A DNA stretch of 64,000 nt from NCBI RefSeq assembly GCF_002368295.1, contig NZ_AP018248.1, positions 5,436,230 to 5,500,229 of the forward strand, written 5' to 3'. The stretch comes from Tolypothrix tenuis PCC 7101. Its GTDB lineage: Bacteria > Cyanobacteriota > Cyanobacteriia > Cyanobacteriales > Nostocaceae. Below, in pieces: positions 62,921 to 64,000 of this stretch. Numbering within the stretch: position 1 is the stretch's first letter; each line of letters opens with the position of its first letter. Under the pieces are notes generated by a model that searched no databases, was not told the origin of the DNA, and saw only the letters and a list, made by a program, of their open reading frames with translations. A program made the position numbers and the translations under genes.

Positions 62921-64000
62921 ATGAACGAACAGCGCCTACAAGCTTATTACCAGCTAATCGAAAGCCTGCTAAATTGCACAGATGGAAAAGAACCAGAAAT
63001 TTTAGCAGCAAACCAAGAATTACTTGATGCTGGCTTTGTGCAGACAGTAGAAGAAGTAGCACAGATGTGTTCCCAAAGCGGGGATGAGAATACAGCGAAT
63101 TGGTTGCAAGGTTTGGCAATGCAACTAAGGGAAGTATTAAATCTAGATACTAAAGTAGATTTGCAATTTCTCAGTGAGGAGGAGATACAGACATATTACC
63201 AATTCTTGATGGAAGTACTACAAGCAACCGCAGACAGTAGTGGTAATTCCCAGGTAGTTTACCCCTTGCTGGCAAAGAACACAGACAAACTCGACGGAGT
63301 TTTAGCAGAAATATTGCGCCGTTGGGGGACAAATAGACTTGGGGAAGCGAAAGCAGATGAAGCGGAATATTTAGCAGCAGTTATTGATGAATTTAGCAAT
63401 CTAATTCAGCAATTTCCCTTGGGTAGCAAAGCCAGCAATATGGAAATTGCTATTACTGGCTATGAAGTCGCGTTAACTGTCAGAACCAGAGAAGCTTTGC
63501 TTTTTGATTGGGCAATGACACAAAATAATCTCGCAATTGCCTACGGGGATAGAATCAAAGGAGACAAGGCAGAGAATATCGAAAATGCGATCGCTGCTTA
63601 TACTGCTGCTTTAACTGTCTACACCAGAGAAGCTTTGCCTCAAGATTGGGCAATGACGCAAAATAATCTCGGACTTGCCTACGGGAATAGAATCAAAGGA
63701 GACAAGGCAGAGAATATCGAAAATGCGATCGCTGCTTATACTGCTGCTTTAACTGTCAGAACTAGAGAAGCTTTGCCTCAAGCTTGGGCAATGACACAAA
63801 ATAATCTCGGACTTGCCTACGGGAATAGAGTCAAAGGAGACAAGGCAGAGAATATCGAAAATGCGATCGCTGCTTATACTGCTGCTTTAACTGTCAGAAC
63901 TAGAGAAGCTTTGCCTCAAGCTTGGGCAATGACGCAAAATAATCTCGCAATTGCCTACGGGGATAGAATCAAAGGAGACAAGGCAGAGAATATCGAAAAT
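62921..64000 (+). CDS. TPR-like repeat protein, N-terminal part (probable CHAT/TPR family)
   Basis: 360 codons are visible from ATG 62921; the gene continues past the right edge. The N-terminal ~200 residues are helical (MNEQRLQAYYQLIESLLNC...). From about residue 205 a 46-residue unit repeats: AIAAYTAALTVRTREALP, then WAMTQNNLGLAYGNRIKGDK. Units are nearly identical at DNA level, with GCGATCGCT starting at 63587, 63725 and 63863 (138-bp period). This repeat is typical of cyanobacterial TPR proteins that end in a CHAT caspase-like protease domain, but the C-terminus is not in view. Confidence 0.85.
   Translation, partial: MNEQRLQAYYQLIESLLNCTDGKEPEILAANQELLDAGFVQTVEEVAQMCSQSGDENTANWLQGLAMQLREVLNLDTKVDLQFLSEEEIQTYYQFLMEVLQATADSSGNSQVVYPLLAKNTDKLDGVLAEILRRWGTNRLGEAKADEAEYLAAVIDEFSNLIQQFPLGSKASNMEIAITGYEVALTVRTREALLFDWAMTQNNLAIAYGDRIKGDKAENIENAIAAYTAALTVYTREALPQDWAMTQNNLGLAYGNRIKGDKAENIENAIAAYTAALTVRTREALPQAWAMTQNNLGLAYGNRVKGDKAENIENAIAAYTAALTVRTREALPQAWAMTQNNLAIAYGDRIKGDKAENIEN

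Overview
The window looks like chromosome of a filamentous, probably heterocyst-type cyanobacterium (Nostocales). It carries psbA, an ndhAIGE operon, a cyanobacterial PEP carboxylase, a PucC-like chlorophyll-binding-protein assembly transporter, PATAN-domain signalling and XisH/XisI proteins. The palindrome GCGATCGC (HIP1) recurs in and between genes, and heptamer short tandem repeats sit in many gaps. Species cannot be fixed from sequence alone.

Layout. 1-2376: an exporter ABC protein running off the left edge. 3125-6582: a DUF928 protein and a CHASE2-GGDEF-EAL protein. 6765-7847: psbA. 8237-12891: an MBOAT O-acyltransferase with its DUF1574/SGNH partner. 13109-17075: ppc between two small genes. 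17.1-24.1 kb is accessory: a small antitoxin/toxin pair, a truncated NB-ARC gene, miniature transposable elements and a 21-bp array, with a few small conserved genes and a Crp-type regulator. 24068-24505: an RHH-TOBE protein. 25108-33215: a five-gene chemotaxis-like operon (PATAN-REC, CheY, CheW, MCP, CheA-REC). 34166-35633: tRNA-Leu(UAG) and alr. 36105-40569: HNH nuclease, DHH phosphoesterase, sixA, gltA. 41290-45172: ndhA-ndhI-ndhG-ndhE-nadK. 45751-48315: GNAT acyltransferase, tenA and a secreted intradiol dioxygenase. 48351-52546: two secreted repeat or low-complexity proteins and an OmpR-type two-component system split by a 540-bp repeat block. 52702-57482: PucC-like transporter, inositol-monophosphatase-like enzyme, hypothetical, zinc alcohol dehydrogenase. 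57648-59336: ilvD. 59541-62491: xisI-xisI-xisH, a conserved hypothetical and a DUF559 nuclease embedded in repeats. 62921-64000: start of a repeat protein (probable CHAT/TPR type) leaving the right edge.

The core genes are ordinary for this group. The unusual content is the repeat ecology. At least six palindromic miniature-element families are present. Three copies of one share ends beginning CAGGGC and each is flanked by a perfect 10-bp target duplication. A second CAATAC-ended group also shows 9-10 bp duplications. Three unrelated arrays of exact 21-bp period (20.3, 50.6 and 61.5 kb) have long stretches without stop codons and translate as heptads. A DUF559 nuclease sits inside a terminal-repeat-bounded segment and takes its stop codon from the repeat. 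These are the best candidates for undescribed biology here; everything functional said about them is inference.
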